Shown: piece after piece, positions 29,489 to 38,998 of the stretch
How the letters are laid out: each line of letters opens with the position of its first letter
Numbering within the stretch: position 1 is the stretch's first letter
Source: Psychrobacter arenosus
Lineage (GTDB): Bacteria > Pseudomonadota > Gammaproteobacteria > Pseudomonadales > Moraxellaceae
Direction: 5' to 3'
NCBI RefSeq assembly: GCF_904848165.1
Contig: NZ_LR884459.1
Location: 1,488,001-1,552,000, forward strand
Length of the DNA stretch: 64,000 nucleotides
Position numbers and translations under genes: made by a program
The notes under the pieces: generated by a model
Databases searched by the model: none
Told to the model about the DNA's origin: nothing
Seen by the model: the letters and a program-made list of their open reading frames with translations, nothing else

Positions 29489-31720
29489 CTATGACGGCTT
29501 AGCCACAGAGGGTAGCGACTCTGCTAGGATGACATCCCCATCTTCCTTAGTAATCATTACGGTAGCAGAGCGTGGGGTACTGCCGCCAGCGACTGCGCCC
29601 CAATTATTGCCGGGATGCTGAATGTTAATAAATAACGTTTTGAAGTCTGGCGTCATAGTGATACCAGTGACCTCACAGCCTTCTGGCCCGACGAAGAAAC
29701 GCTTGATGTTATTATCGTTGGCCTGCATACCTACGCGAGTTTGCTGACCGGCCGAAGTGGTTTTAACCTCGCCATCGCTGACCTTACCAGGCAATGCGGC
29801 AAGCAGCATACAATTGGTTGTATCGGTATAGGCGCCATCATCGGTTTGAATCCATAGCACACCACGTGGGTCAAAATAGAGGCCATCGGGTGAGGATAAA
29901 TCGTTGCTGTCGCTAAGGCCTGATAAATTCTCTGCCGATAAATCGCTCGGGGAAGCAAACAGGTAAATATCCCATGCAAAAGTGGTGGCCGCATGGTCAC
30001 CGTTGCTCTCACGCCAGCGGATAATATGACCGTTGTCGTTACCGCGCTCTTTACCGCCTGCCGTATAGCTGCGTGGATTGGCCGGATCTACCGGTTGGTC
30101 GTCGCGTACGCCGCGGTATTTATTATTGGTCAAGGTCACGTAGACTTCGCCGGTAATAGGACTGACGGATATCCATTCTGGACGGTCCATTTTAGTGGCG
30201 CCCAATATATCTGCGGCAGCTCGCGCAAACACTAAGACGTCGGCTTGGGTGGTAAACGGCAGCTCGCTATGACTATTATCGAGCCCGTTTTGACCCTGTA
30301 CTAAGGGCTGCCAGACCCCGCTGCCATCTTCATTAAAGACCGCAACATAGAGCGTGCCTTCGTTCATATATTTATCACCGGCTTTGAGACCGCCGCCGAT
30401 ATCACTATTGGACCAGACGGCTTTGGAGACAAACTTATAGATATATTCGCCGCGTGAGTCATCGCCCATATAAAAGACCACTGGCTGCCCTGCTTTAACG
30501 GGAGCATAAGCACAGTTTTCGTGAGCAAAACGGCCCAGAGCGGTGCGTTTTTGCGGCAATGAGTTGGGCGCAAACGGGTCGATTTCCGTAATATAACCAA
30601 AGGTGTTAAAGGCGTTTCGATAGTCATCGAGCGCTGTAGCGCCGACTGCGGTCATATCCCACCGCGAAAACTCATCCATGATTTTGGCATCTTTAGCCGG
30701 CGGCGTGTGCCAGAGATAATCCCAGCCAGGGAAATTTTCTTCAGCGCCATAACGGGCGCGACCATAGTTTTCAGCAGCGGTTAATTTAGCAGCATCTGAG
30801 CCGCGCGCGAACACCCCTAAAAAGTTCTCTTCAGTAGTGAGATAGGTGCCCCATGGCGACAGCCCAGCGCCGCAATTGTTGTTAATACCACGGGTTTTAT
30901 GGCCAGTAGGGTCATATTTGGTTTTGACCCAATCCGACCCAGCTACCGGTCCTGCCAGTTGCGACTCAGAGCTACTGGTAATCCGGCGGTTAAATTTAGA
31001 GCCCAGCTGCATCTCGTAACCTTGACCATTAGCGCGTCTGCTCAGCTCGACTACCGCCACCCCATGACAGTTAACCTCGCGGCGAATGTCTGAGGCCAAC
31101 CGCTGCTTTTGATAGATGGGCGCAGCATTGTTATCCTCGATCACTTTATAGCCAAACGGACTGAGCTCAGCACTATTGACGTACTCATGGTTCATGACCA
31201 ATAAGCCCGTATCCGAAGCTTTAGGGTCATAACCATTGCCGGTTTTGCCAAAGAACCACATGCCATCATGGTTATCACCCATGCGCTGCTCAAAAGATTC
31301 GGCAGACTGCTCGCGGTTGTCTTTCCAATCTTCTAAACCAGGAATAATCGGCGTGCCTAAAGGTAAAATCATCTCCGCTTTATAGCCGGCTGCTACGCTC
31401 ATGGTAGGTGCAGTAGAATGAGCTACAGCGGTGAAATTTAAGCTCTCTGGTCGCGCTAAAGCACCACTAGCTGGCACTGCGGCTTGGTCGCTCTGATTAC
31501 CGCTACTGGGCGCGTCGTCATCATCGCTACAGCCCATTAATGGCAAAGCACCAAAAAATGCCGCTGCGGTCAGTCCGGTACCGCCTTTTAGCACGCTGCG
31601 ACGGTTCATACGTTTCTGAATGATGTTGTGAAATTCAGGATTATTACTGGGATTAGAATCCTCACCAATCTCGTGAGCTAGGGCTTGAGTATTTATTATT
31701 GTCGTTTGCGAGAGTGTCAT
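29489..31720 (-). CDS. phoX: PhoX-family alkaline phosphatase, Tat-exported lipoprotein
   Basis: PhoX enzymes (DUF839) are calcium/iron phosphatases that release phosphate from organic esters outside the cytoplasm. The 743-residue protein has a 36-residue N-terminal extension, then a twin-arginine motif (NRRSVLKGG, RR at 40-41), a hydrophobic stretch and a lipobox PLMGC with Cys64. This suggests Tat export and lipid anchoring. Internal segments LLVMNHEYV, NNCGAGLSPWGTYLTTEEN and FDPRGVLWIQTDD are typical of the family. An AAGGTG ribosome site precedes the ATG. A Pho box upstream supports phosphate-starvation control. Confidence 0.92.
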   Translation of the reverse strand: MTLSQTTIINTQALAHEIGEDSNPSNNPEFHNIIQKRMNRRSVLKGGTGLTAAAFFGALPLMGCSDDDDAPSSGNQSDQAAVPASGALARPESLNFTAVAHSTAPTMSVAAGYKAEMILPLGTPIIPGLEDWKDNREQSAESFEQRMGDNHDGMWFFGKTGNGYDPKASDTGLLVMNHEYVNSAELSPFGYKVIEDNNAAPIYQKQRLASDIRREVNCHGVAVVELSRRANGQGYEMQLGSKFNRRITSSSESQLAGPVAGSDWVKTKYDPTGHKTRGINNNCGAGLSPWGTYLTTEENFLGVFARGSDAAKLTAAENYGRARYGAEENFPGWDYLWHTPPAKDAKIMDEFSRWDMTAVGATALDDYRNAFNTFGYITEIDPFAPNSLPQKRTALGRFAHENCAYAPVKAGQPVVFYMGDDSRGEYIYKFVSKAVWSNSDIGGGLKAGDKYMNEGTLYVAVFNEDGSGVWQPLVQGQNGLDNSHSELPFTTQADVLVFARAAADILGATKMDRPEWISVSPITGEVYVTLTNNKYRGVRDDQPVDPANPRSYTAGGKERGNDNGHIIRWRESNGDHAATTFAWDIYLFASPSDLSAENLSGLSDSNDLSSPDGLYFDPRGVLWIQTDDGAYTDTTNCMLLAALPGKVSDGEVKTTSAGQQTRVGMQANDNNIKRFFVGPEGCEVTGITMTPDFKTLFINIQHPGNNWGAVAGGSTPRSATVMITKEDGDVILAESLPSVAKPS

Positions 31721-31817
31721 AGTGGGTCACCTTGCGTGGCAGCTGGGTTAGGAGGGAGCGGGCGTAGTAAAAAATAAAAGCTGAATTAATGCAATGGCAT
31801 AAGCCTACTCTGCTTTG

Positions 31818-31857
31818 ATGACATAACGTTGAAGAGTTGATGACAATCTGGTGACAC
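31818..31857 (-). promoter_or_regulatory. Pho box upstream of phoX
   Basis: On the minus strand the heptamers GTGTCAC (31851-31857) and TTGTCAT (31840-31846) have the 11-bp period of PhoB sites (consensus CTGTCAT). A third, ATGTCAT (31818-31824), is in phase exactly 22 bp on. The array is about 100 bp before the phoX ATG. A -10 box is not obvious. Confidence 0.65.
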
Positions 31858-31890
31858 TAGCAAAGGTGGGGTTAAAAAATGCTGACCATA

Positions 31891-31921
31891 AAAAACCACC
31901 GCTATGAAGATAACGGTGGTT
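31891..31921 (-). terminator. Terminator of the FAH-family gene
   Basis: On the minus strand, AACCACCG and CGGTGGTT pair around a short loop and run into TTTTTTATGG. It lies 80 bp after the FAH-family stop codon. Confidence 0.8.
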
Positions 31922-32001
31922 ATGGCTTATTCTAATAAGACTTTTTTTACTGCGTCTAGCTAGCCACTGCTGCAGACAACGAGCACAGCGCTCAAATTAC
32001 C

Positions 32002-32664
32002 TTACACCACGCTGCCGCGCCAAGTGTGCTCGCCTAACACTAATTTTAGCTCGTCACCAAACTCTAACTCACCAACGCCACTAGGCGTCCCGGTCATAAT
32101 CACATCACCAGCTTGCAAACTAAAGGCATGGCTGATTTCGACTAGCAGCTCATAGACTGGAAACAACATAAGCGCCGTATCCCCATCCTGCACCAATTTC
32201 TTATTAATAAACAATTGGTAGTTAACATGGCTAAAGTCACCAAAAGCCTCTGGACTCACCCACTCGCCTAAGACACAAGCCCCATCAAAGCTTTTGGCGC
32301 GCTCCCAAGGATGCCCCTTTTCTTTAAGCTCGCTTTGTAAATCGCGTAGGGTTAAATCTAGCCCTAACGTCACGCCACTAATGGCCGCTTTAGCTTGCTC
32401 TAGCGTGGCTTTTTTTAAGTCGCTACCCAACTGTACACACAGCTCCGCTTCGTAATGTACCGAGTAAGAGTTGCCGCGTCGCGAATCAGTGACAGCGGAC
32501 ATGAGCGGAGTATCTAAGGTCACGATACTAGAAGCCGGCTTAATAAATAAGATAGGACGTGTTGGTATGTCATTGCCCAGCTCGGCGGCATGCGCTGCAT
32601 AATTACGACCCACACAGACGACTTTGCCAATGGGTAAGGTACTGACTGACTGAGCGTGCGACAT
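32002..32664 (-). CDS. Fumarylacetoacetate hydrolase-family protein (YcgM-like)
   Basis: A 220-residue FAH-fold protein, close in size and motifs to YcgM/FAHD1 acylpyruvases and oxaloacetate decarboxylases. It starts PIGKVVCVGRNYAAHAAELGN, has YEAELCVQLG with metal-binding acidic residues and LGLDLTLRDLQSELKEKGHPWERAKSFDGACVLG, and ends with VIMTGTPSGVGEL. It lies about 75 bp downstream of a permease gene on the same strand and may be cotranscribed. No aromatic-degradation genes are near, so housekeeping removal of acylpyruvates or oxaloacetate is the likeliest role. Confidence 0.85.
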   Translation of the reverse strand: MSHAQSVSTLPIGKVVCVGRNYAAHAAELGNDIPTRPILFIKPASSIVTLDTPLMSAVTDSRRGNSYSVHYEAELCVQLGSDLKKATLEQAKAAISGVTLGLDLTLRDLQSELKEKGHPWERAKSFDGACVLGEWVSPEAFGDFSHVNYQLFINKKLVQDGDTALMLFPVYELLVEISHAFSLQAGDVIMTGTPSGVGELEFGDELKLVLGEHTWRGSVV

Positions 32665-32740
32665 AAAAGAAAACCTATGGATTTTTATTAATATGGTTAA
32701 TTTTTTCTTAAGCCAATGCTATTGAGCATAAGGCCTAGGG

Positions 32741-33466
32741 CTAAGGAATAGTACGGGTAACCACATCGGGTGGCACGTAACTCATATGGCGATTGAGTCT
32801 TTTTTCTAACAGTCTAAAAGTAAATAAGATGACCCAAGACAGCAGCAGATAGACAATACCCGCAGCAAAAAACAATTCCATCAAGGTATAAGTCCGCGCA
32901 CTTATGGTCCGCGCCACCCCAGTGATGTCCATCAAAGCAATCGTTGACGCTAAGGCACTGCCCTTGAGCATAAAGATAACTTCGTTGCTATAAGCCGGTA
33001 GCACGATACCAAAGGCCCGCGGTAGGGTTATGCGGCTCAAACGCTGCCATTTTGACATACCGATAGCGTCTGCTGCCTCCAACTCCCCGACCGGAATGGC
33101 TTGGATGGCCCCGCGAATAATTTCAGCGGTATAGGCACTCGTATTTAAGGTAAAGGCGATGATCGCACACCAATACGCTTGGCTTAATACCGGCTCCCAA
33201 AGCCACGACTCGCGCACGGCTTCAAACTGCCCTAACCCATAATAGATTAAGAAAATCTGCACCAGTAGCGGTGTGCCTCGGAAGAAGAAAATATAAGCAA
33301 AAGGTAGCGCTTGCACCAACCAATTATTCGATAAGCGCAATAACGCCAATAACAGACCAAAAAACAGCCCGATAACGCCGGAGAACAACACCAGTTGAAT
33401 GGTGAGGACAGAGCCGCCCAATAAGTCTGGGATATGCTCAAAGATAACTTGCCAATTCCAATCCAT
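32741..33466 (-). CDS. Polar amino acid ABC transporter permease (HisM/ArtM-like)
   Basis: A HisMQ-family inner-membrane permease. The ATG at 33466 (MDWNWQVIFEHIP) follows a GGGGGA ribosome site and lies nine bases after the upstream permease stop, so I prefer it to a longer reading that overlaps that gene. This gives 241 residues. The EAA loop reads EIIRGAIQAIPVGELEAADAIGMSKWQRLSRITLPRAFGIVLP. About five membrane segments are present. It should pair with the permease just upstream and the ATPase at 37.0-37.8 kb to import basic amino acids; substrate is inferred from the neighbouring binding proteins. Confidence 0.85.
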   Translation of the reverse strand: MDWNWQVIFEHIPDLLGGSVLTIQLVLFSGVIGLFFGLLLALLRLSNNWLVQALPFAYIFFFRGTPLLVQIFLIYYGLGQFEAVRESWLWEPVLSQAYWCAIIAFTLNTSAYTAEIIRGAIQAIPVGELEAADAIGMSKWQRLSRITLPRAFGIVLPAYSNEVIFMLKGSALASTIALMDITGVARTISARTYTLMELFFAAGIVYLLLSWVILFTFRLLEKRLNRHMSYVPPDVVTRTIP

Positions 33467-33474
33467 AAGTCCCC

Positions 33475-34194
33475 CTACCCCGATGTCGTTTGACGAGTGA
33501 GTTTTTTGGCGTAGCGAGCGGCAGGATTCGCACGCCACTCAAGCCACATCATAAAGCCCGTGATCAGGATAGTCAGTCCTAAATAGATAATGGCGGCCGC
33601 CATATAGAAGGTAAACGGCTGCTGCGTTGACTGGGCGGCGCGTGAGGACTGATACATAATATCTTTCAGACCAACTACCGAAACCAAGGCGGTATCTTTG
33701 AGCAGGACCAAAAATAGATTGCCCAAGCCTGGCAAAGCGATGGTCCAGACCTGCGGCAAAGTGATGCGCCAGAAGGTTTGCAATGGGCGCATGCCTATAG
33801 CTTCAGAGGCTTCTTTTTGCCCGATGGGAATCTCTTGGATGGCCATACGAAAGATTTCGGTCGCATAAGCACCAAAGGCAATCGATAGCGCCATTACCCC
33901 GCCCCAAAAGGCGCTGATCTCAATATATTCTGTATAGCCAAAATACTCCAAGATGCTCATGAGCAAAATGGAGCCGCCATAATAGATAAAGAGCACGAGT
34001 AACAGCTCAGGAATACCGCGCATCGTGGCGGTGTAGACGGTCGCAAGCTTACGCAGTATCCAGATTTTGGACAGTTTGGCGGTGGCACCGAGCAGTCCTA
34101 GCACCATACCAAAGGCCAGACTGGTCATAGCAAGCTTGATAGTTACGACAGCGCCGCTTAGCAGTAAGGCACCAAAGCCTTGTAAATCAAACAC
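33475..34194 (-). CDS. Polar amino acid ABC transporter permease (HisQ/ArtQ-like)
   Basis: A 239-residue HisMQ-family permease beginning MFDLQGFGALLLSGAVVTIKLAMTSL. The EAA loop EIFRMAIQEIPIGQKEASEAIGMRPLQTFWRITLPQVWTIALP and DTALVSVVGLKDIMYQSSRAA are of the HisQ/ArtQ kind. The next permease gene starts within nine bases of its stop codon. A terminator-like hairpin separates it from the binding-protein gene upstream, so the permeases may be expressed at a lower level or from their own promoter. Confidence 0.87.
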   Translation of the reverse strand: MFDLQGFGALLLSGAVVTIKLAMTSLAFGMVLGLLGATAKLSKIWILRKLATVYTATMRGIPELLLVLFIYYGGSILLMSILEYFGYTEYIEISAFWGGVMALSIAFGAYATEIFRMAIQEIPIGQKEASEAIGMRPLQTFWRITLPQVWTIALPGLGNLFLVLLKDTALVSVVGLKDIMYQSSRAAQSTQQPFTFYMAAAIIYLGLTILITGFMMWLEWRANPAARYAKKLTRQTTSG

Positions 34195-34584
34195 GGTTAT
34201 CTACTCAAGATTAATTGGGGCTATTGTAGGAAATATCAGCACCGCCTAGCAGGTGGTGGCAGTCTGACAGGCCACTTATAAATCAATAATCATACTGGTA
34301 AACACTACTAGATTAGTAACGTGCGTGGTAGCAAAATGATCTAAAAGTAGACAGTCTATTTGCCAAAATGTTGGGCAAATATCCTTAAGATAGCTGGCTG
34401 GATCGAAATGATGCGTGATTTTATCATAGTTGACCACGCTATAGTTAATGTCAATATAACCCAGCTCAGCGCCTACACAAAAGTTTATTTTGCGATCTAT
34501 GACTCCCTTAAATATCTGACCATGTCTAGCAAATGGCAAGGCGCGTATTGCTATCGCCACCCTACTCTTGCGACCGTCTAGAGA
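34195..34584. other. Intergenic stretch without a convincing gene
   Basis: About 390 bp between the permease and the binding-protein terminator. Short overlapping open frames exist on both strands, but neither has a clear ribosome site or recognisable motif. I see no promoter I can defend. Confidence 0.4.
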
Positions 34585-34622
34585 TAAAAAAACCCCGATA
34601 AAAGCATCACTTCTATCGAGGT
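34585..34622 (-). terminator. Terminator after the second binding-protein gene
   Basis: On the minus strand a 13-bp stem (ACCTCGATAGAAG against CTTTTATCGGGGT, with G-U pairs) closes a five-base loop and is followed by TTTTTTT. Confidence 0.85.
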
Positions 34623-34713
34623 CGCCAACTTATAGCCCATGCAGCCAAACCGCTAACGCAGTCACCTACTGGCATCACTCTCTTGCCGTATGCTAGGGCC
34701 TTAGTTTATAAAA

Positions 34714-35628
34714 TTATTGGGCATCGACGTCGACTTTATCGCCTTCTTGTACCACTACTTTATCCACTTCACCGGCAGTGACCGTGTTATTGGTGGCCGT
34801 TTGTGCAGCGGCTGTTGTGCTAGTGCCAAAGTAACGGTCCGTGATTTCATCATATTTGCCACTAGCTTTTAGCTCGCCTAGTGCCGTATTGAACTTCGCA
34901 ACTAAAGGATCGCTTTTTCTGAAGGCAATACCCATAGCATCACCGTCTGGTGAGCTGATTTCAGCGCCTTTAATCTCGTAGCCTTGACCCGCTTCTGTTT
35001 TTAGCCAATCCACACCCGTCACTTTATCAGACATCATGACGCGGACACGGCCTGAAGTTAGGTCAAGATAAGCGTTGTCTTGGGTGTCATAAAGTTTGAT
35101 ATCAGCTTCAGCATGGCTGTCTTGTAGGTACTGAGCAGAGACTGTCGCGCGCTGCGAGGCTACTGGGATACCTTTTAGGCCATCAACAGTGATGTCATCG
35201 CCTTTTTTACCGATTAAGATGATACCGCTATGGAAATACGGGTCGGTGAAGTCAACCACTTCTTGACGCTCAGGCGTAATAGACATACCAGCGATGATGG
35301 CATCAAATTTCTTAGCGTTTAGACCAGGGATCAAGCCATCCCAATCTTGCGAGATGATTTCACATTTGGCTTGCATTTGCTCACATAGCGCATTGGTTAG
35401 GTCGATTTCATAACCAATCACATCGCCGTTAGCATCGGTATAACTAAAAGGCTTGTAGCTAGATTCGGTAGCAATCTTCAGATTAAGCGGAGCGGCATCG
35501 GTAGTCGCATCAGCGGCTGGCGCAGCATCGGTTTCAGCGGCTTGCTTATTACAAGCGCTTAGCATTAATACTGAAGCCCCTAATGAGGCTAGCATTACAG
35601 ATTTGATAGACATTGAAAGTGAAGTCAT
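34714..35628 (-). CDS. Polar/basic amino acid binding lipoprotein, copy 2
   Basis: A 304-residue SBP-family-3 protein with a lipoprotein signal (LMLSAC, Cys26). The mature domain has ATESSYKPFSYTDANGDVIGYEIDLTNAL, CEIISQDWDGLIPGLNAKKFDAIIAGMSITPERQEVVDFTDPYF, typical of the HisJ/ArtJ lysine-arginine-ornithine group. The C-terminal 35 residues are a low-complexity Thr/Ala/Val/Asp tail beyond the usual end of the fold, not present in the upstream paralogue. It is one of a tandem pair serving the permeases at 32.7-34.2 kb. Confidence 0.88.
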   Translation of the reverse strand: MTSLSMSIKSVMLASLGASVLMLSACNKQAAETDAAPAADATTDAAPLNLKIATESSYKPFSYTDANGDVIGYEIDLTNALCEQMQAKCEIISQDWDGLIPGLNAKKFDAIIAGMSITPERQEVVDFTDPYFHSGIILIGKKGDDITVDGLKGIPVASQRATVSAQYLQDSHAEADIKLYDTQDNAYLDLTSGRVRVMMSDKVTGVDWLKTEAGQGYEIKGAEISSPDGDAMGIAFRKSDPLVAKFNTALGELKASGKYDEITDRYFGTSTTAAAQTATNNTVTAGEVDKVVVQEGDKVDVDAQ

Positions 35629-35796
35629 GGGGTTTCCTTAATAGGCATAAAGACGCTTAAGGCATTATATAGCATTGTCGCAGCATAGCCGGCACAGTTG
35701 GGCTTAAGCGGTATTACGAGAAAGACGCCAATCCTGCTAATAAGCTTTGCGTAGAGCAACAATATATAATAGTTAAGCGCTTTTTTTGTAGGGGTA

Positions 35797-35841
35797 CGGA
35801 TTGATAGCCCTCAGCACATAGGCCAATAAGCTATCAATCCG
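35797..35841 (-). other. Long perfect hairpin between the two binding-protein genes
   Basis: A 12-bp perfect inverted repeat, CGGATTGATAGC (35797-35808) and GCTATCAATCCG (35830-35841), with a 21-base loop. On the minus strand it is followed by A-rich sequence rather than a T-run, so it is more likely an mRNA stabilising or processing structure than an intrinsic terminator. Confidence 0.5.
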
Positions 35842-35888
35842 GGATATAAAATACTAGTTAGCAGCTGGCAAACTTGGCCTTAAAATAA

Positions 35889-36686
35889 TTATTGACCGAA
35901 GTTAGCTTGTTCAATTTTAGCCAAAGTACCGTTTTGACGAATTTCAGCCAAAGCTTTGTTAAAGTCTTCTTTAAGCGCATCGCCTTTACGCACAGCAATA
36001 GCGATGTTGTCATCATTGTCGATCTCGTCACCGACGATACCAAAGCCTTCAGGGTTGTCTTTCAACCAAGCGACTGCAGAGACTTTTTCTGCCAATACCG
36101 CATTGCTACGGTCTGATTTTAGGTCTAAATAAGCGTTGTCATAGTTGTCATAGAGTTGCACAGTGACGCCGTTTTTACCTTCGTAATTGTCCTGCAAATA
36201 AGCGCCTGGCGTGGTTGAGCGCTGACCGCCTAATTTGACGTTGGCGACATTTTTAGGATCAAAGCCACCGTCTTTTGGAGCGAGCCAAACCATAGTGTTG
36301 GCAAAGTACGGTTCAGTGAAATCTACTTTTTCTTGACGCTCTGGGGTGATCGACATGCCCGCGACTACTGCATCGTATTTCTTAGCCAATAGGCCAGGAA
36401 TAATACCGTCCCAATCTTGAGCGACGATGTCACATTTGGCTTGCATCTGATCACATAGGGCTTGGGCTACTTCGATATCATAGCCACCCAAACTGCCGTC
36501 AGAGTTGGTGAAGTTAAACGGAGGGTAAGCGCCCTCAGTGGCGATACGGATAGTTTTAGTAGGCGTGTCAGTAGCAGCCCCATCGACTTGAGCATCAGTC
36601 GTTTCAGTAGGAGACTGGTTACAAGCGCTTAGAGCTACGGCCGTTGAGATGGACAAAGCTGACCATAGAAGACGAGAAGTTACCAT
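35889..36686 (-). CDS. Polar/basic amino acid binding lipoprotein, copy 1
   Basis: A 265-residue SBP-family-3 protein. The ATG at 36686 has AAGGA seven bases upstream and starts a lipoprotein signal (MVTSRLLWSALSIS...LSAC, Cys22), so the 11 codons read upstream are not used. The mature part ATEGAYPPFNFTNSDGSLGGYDIEVAQALCDQMQAKCDIVAQDWDG is plainly paralogous to the downstream gene. The pair may widen the substrate range of a single permease, as HisJ and ArgT do in enterics; that is inference. Confidence 0.88.
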   Translation of the reverse strand: MVTSRLLWSALSISTAVALSACNQSPTETTDAQVDGAATDTPTKTIRIATEGAYPPFNFTNSDGSLGGYDIEVAQALCDQMQAKCDIVAQDWDGIIPGLLAKKYDAVVAGMSITPERQEKVDFTEPYFANTMVWLAPKDGGFDPKNVANVKLGGQRSTTPGAYLQDNYEGKNGVTVQLYDNYDNAYLDLKSDRSNAVLAEKVSAVAWLKDNPEGFGIVGDEIDNDDNIAIAVRKGDALKEDFNKALAEIRQNGTLAKIEQANFGQ

Positions 36687-36955
36687 GTTAAATTCCTTTA
36701 AGGCGGCTAGCACGACCATTCCTTAGCAAGATAGGCGACAAAGATAATGGCAAATGCTAACGAATCGTTGCAATATGTAATCAAACTGATAATACCTTAG
36801 CGCCTTATCAAAAACAAACAATTTAAGGTCAGCTTGTCATTATGTTGTAATAAGATAAGTAAAGTACCGGCTTAATTAGACAAAATTGTTAAGCCAACTA
36901 TCGCCTTACAATGAGAGTCATAAACCAACTAAAAAAGTCTATGGCTCACTAATAG

Positions 36956-36987
36956 AAAAAAGACAGATTTAACAACCTGTCTTTTTT
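36956..36987 (-). terminator. Terminator after the ATPase gene
   Basis: A GACAG/CTGTC core extended by an A6/T6 pairing, with T-runs on both strands. It is about 28 bp past the ATPase stop codon and separates it from the binding-protein genes. Confidence 0.75.
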
Positions 36988-37015
36988 ATTTAACCTTAAA
37001 GTCTTAAAGCAATTT

Positions 37016-37849
37016 TTAACGATGAGAGCCCATAAAGTCACGGACTCGCTCAGATTTTGGATTGTCGAAGACCTGCTCAGGTGGCCCCATCTCTTCGATA
37101 CGACCTTGATGTAAAAACACCACTTGGCTAGAAACTTCCCGAGCAAAGCGCATCTCGTGCGTTACGATTAACATCGTGCGGCCTTCTTCTGCTAAATCAT
37201 GCATAACCGCGAGCACTTCATTGACCAATTCAGGGTCTAGCGCGGAAGTAGGCTCATCGAATAACAACACACGCGGCTGCATTGCTAAAGCACGAGCAAT
37301 GGCCACACGTTGGCGCTGACCGCCCGAAAGGTTGGCAGGATAAGCGTCTTTCTTATCTGAAAGACCCACTTTTTCTAACAGAAATTCTGCTTCGCTAATA
37401 GCTTGGTCTTTTTTAGTTTTCAGGACTTGCGTGGGCCCTTCAATGATATTTTGCAAAATGGTACGGTGCGGCCACAGGTTGAAGTTCTGAAAAACAAATC
37501 CTACCCGCGCGCGCAGCTGCTCTAACTGGCGATTATTGACCGCTTGTAGTTCTCCCGTTTTACTGGGTTTTAGCAGCAGTTTTTCATCGCCTAAGGTAAT
37601 AGTGCCTTTATTCGGTTTTTCTAACAGGTTAATACAACGTAATAAAGTCGATTTACCCGAGCCAGAGGAGCCCAGTATAGAGATGACATCGCCATCATAA
37701 GCAGTCAATGACACCCCTTTTAATACATCAAGCGAACCATAGCTTTTGTGAATATTATCCAGGGTTAAGGCGATTGGGCGATTAGCAGTATCGGGCATGA
37801 TGTCCATAGATTCCATCGGATGAATTTTGCGAGGTGCCGTAATAGGCAA
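37016..37849 (-). CDS. Polar amino acid ABC transporter ATPase (HisP/ArtP-like)
   Basis: The ATPase subunit for the second importer in the window. Walker A is GSSGSGKS at residues 60-67, the signature [19 protein letters not shown], and Walker [17 protein letters not shown], followed by the H-loop [12 protein letters not shown]. The listed start is a TTG. In-frame ATGs 11, 14 and 17 codons later are all possible and none has a strong ribosome site, so the true N-terminus is uncertain by up to 17 residues. It is transcribed ahead of the binding proteins and permeases on the same strand, but a terminator intervenes. Confidence 0.87.
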   Translation of the reverse strand: MPITAPRKIHPMESMDIMPDTANRPIALTLDNIHKSYGSLDVLKGVSLTAYDGDVISILGSSGSGKSTLLRCINLLEKPNKGTITLGDEKLLLKPSKTGELQAVNNRQLEQLRARVGFVFQNFNLWPHRTILQNIIEGPTQVLKTKKDQAISEAEFLLEKVGLSDKKDAYPANLSGGQRQRVAIARALAMQPRVLLFDEPTSALDPELVNEVLAVMHDLAEEGRTMLIVTHEMRFAREVSSQVVFLHQGRIEEMGPPEQVFDNPKSERVRDFMGSHR

Positions 37850-38120
37850 GGTTATAGAAGAGTGGTTTATGACTAGCGCGAAGTTAATGCCTGACAGCTA
37901 TTCATTAAGCGGTCATGAAAACAATGGGTCTTAGCACAATCAGGCTTGTTAAGATTTAGAGTTATCCTGAAGCTAAGGGGCACTCACTCGGCAGTCAATC
38001 CGGCCTATTGTCGCCTAAATCAGGGGGTAAAGGCAAACACTCTCTGCAGCTAATTCTAACGAACCCGCAATGCAGCGCCCTTAGCGAGGTCTTTAATTAG
38101 CCAATTTTTACTTAACCACT
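37850..38120. other. Intergenic, nothing clear
   Basis: Mixed sequence upstream of the ATPase gene. No open frame with a good ribosome site and no strong promoter were recognised. Confidence 0.35.
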
Positions 38121-38150
38121 AAAAAGCCGAAAATGCTAGGCTTTCGGCTA
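38121..38150 (-). terminator. Terminator of the small lipoprotein gene
   Basis: On the minus strand AGCCGAAA and TTTCGGCT pair around a nine-base loop and continue into TTTTTAG. It is about 105 bp past the lipoprotein stop codon. Confidence 0.75.
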
Positions 38151-38254
38151 CTGTAAATTATTACAAATTATAAAAATTGCTAGTAACAGCTTATTAATTC
38201 CGCTAGGCAGGATGGCTTCATAAACTAATGCTGTTAATTAGTAAACCAGTACTC

Positions 38255-38584
38255 TTAATTAGTAGAGATGTGCTCTTCAGTTTCTGTACCATCTAACATG
38301 TCATCACCACTAGCGACTGCCACATCACCGGTGTCCGCAGCTTCAGCAACCGCAACATCATCGCCTGCTACCGCAGTGTCGTGATCCATGCCTGCGTGAG
38401 CGGTATCATCAGTGGCTACAGCTGTCGCATTTTGCTCCACTTGAGTTTGCGCATCAGGTTGAGCATTGGCATCGGCTTCAGGAGTAGCCGCCTTTTTATC
38501 ACCACAAGCCCCAAGAAATAAGGCTGCGACTAAGGTAGGTAAGATAAATAACTTAGTAGAAAGAGTGTTTAATACTTTGGTCAT
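38255..38584 (-). CDS. Small acidic lipoprotein of unknown function
   Basis: A 109-residue predicted lipoprotein with signal LPTLVAALFLGAC (Cys27) and a mature part of very low complexity dominated by Ala, Asp, Val, Thr and Glu, with repeated VAVA-x-GD motifs. An AAGGAT ribosome site lies eight bases before the ATG, and a terminator follows, so it is a genuine gene. No family was recognised. The acidic, disordered tail suggests a flexible periplasmic protein or a cation-binding role, which is speculative. Confidence 0.75.
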   Translation of the reverse strand: MTKVLNTLSTKLFILPTLVAALFLGACGDKKAATPEADANAQPDAQTQVEQNATAVATDDTAHAGMDHDTAVAGDDVAVAEAADTGDVAVASGDDMLDGTETEEHISTN

Positions 38585-38998
38585 CAGGTGATCCTTACTA
38601 TAAAAAAGAGTATAAGAGCTAGGGAAAAAGAGTAGGAAAGACTGCTATAACCTATGGTCAAATACCACTAATCAGCAGTTCGGCTTATATTAACTTATCT
38701 GTCTTGACCCTCACAAACCTTTTAACCAGGACTACCATAGACCTCAACAAAACTACGCTAAACCCCATTCTCTACTTACGAAACCGCTACTAAATACGGA
38801 TTTGCCTTTACTATAGCCGTCATCTGCTCTATGTTAATGGCATTCTTACTATTAATACGGCACCACCCTTAAAGTGCTAAATTTTGCTTACAGTAGCTTT
38901 TGCATTAAGGCGTTTTTAAGCCGTGCTACCAGCAAAAAATCATTCTAAAAATTTATATTAAAACCTCTATATTTCATCCCATAGCAAAGGAGACTTTA
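38585..38998. other. Intergenic region upstream of proA, nothing clear
   Basis: About 410 bp between divergent genes. It must hold the promoters of both, but no box pair was convincing. No gene, repeat or RNA structure was recognised. Confidence 0.35.

Noticed and set aside
34276..34581. Overlapping open frames on both strands (94 and 73 residues) in the gap before the binding-protein genes
   Set aside because: Weak starts (the minus one is GTG), no clear ribosome site, no recognisable motif, and the two frames exclude each other.
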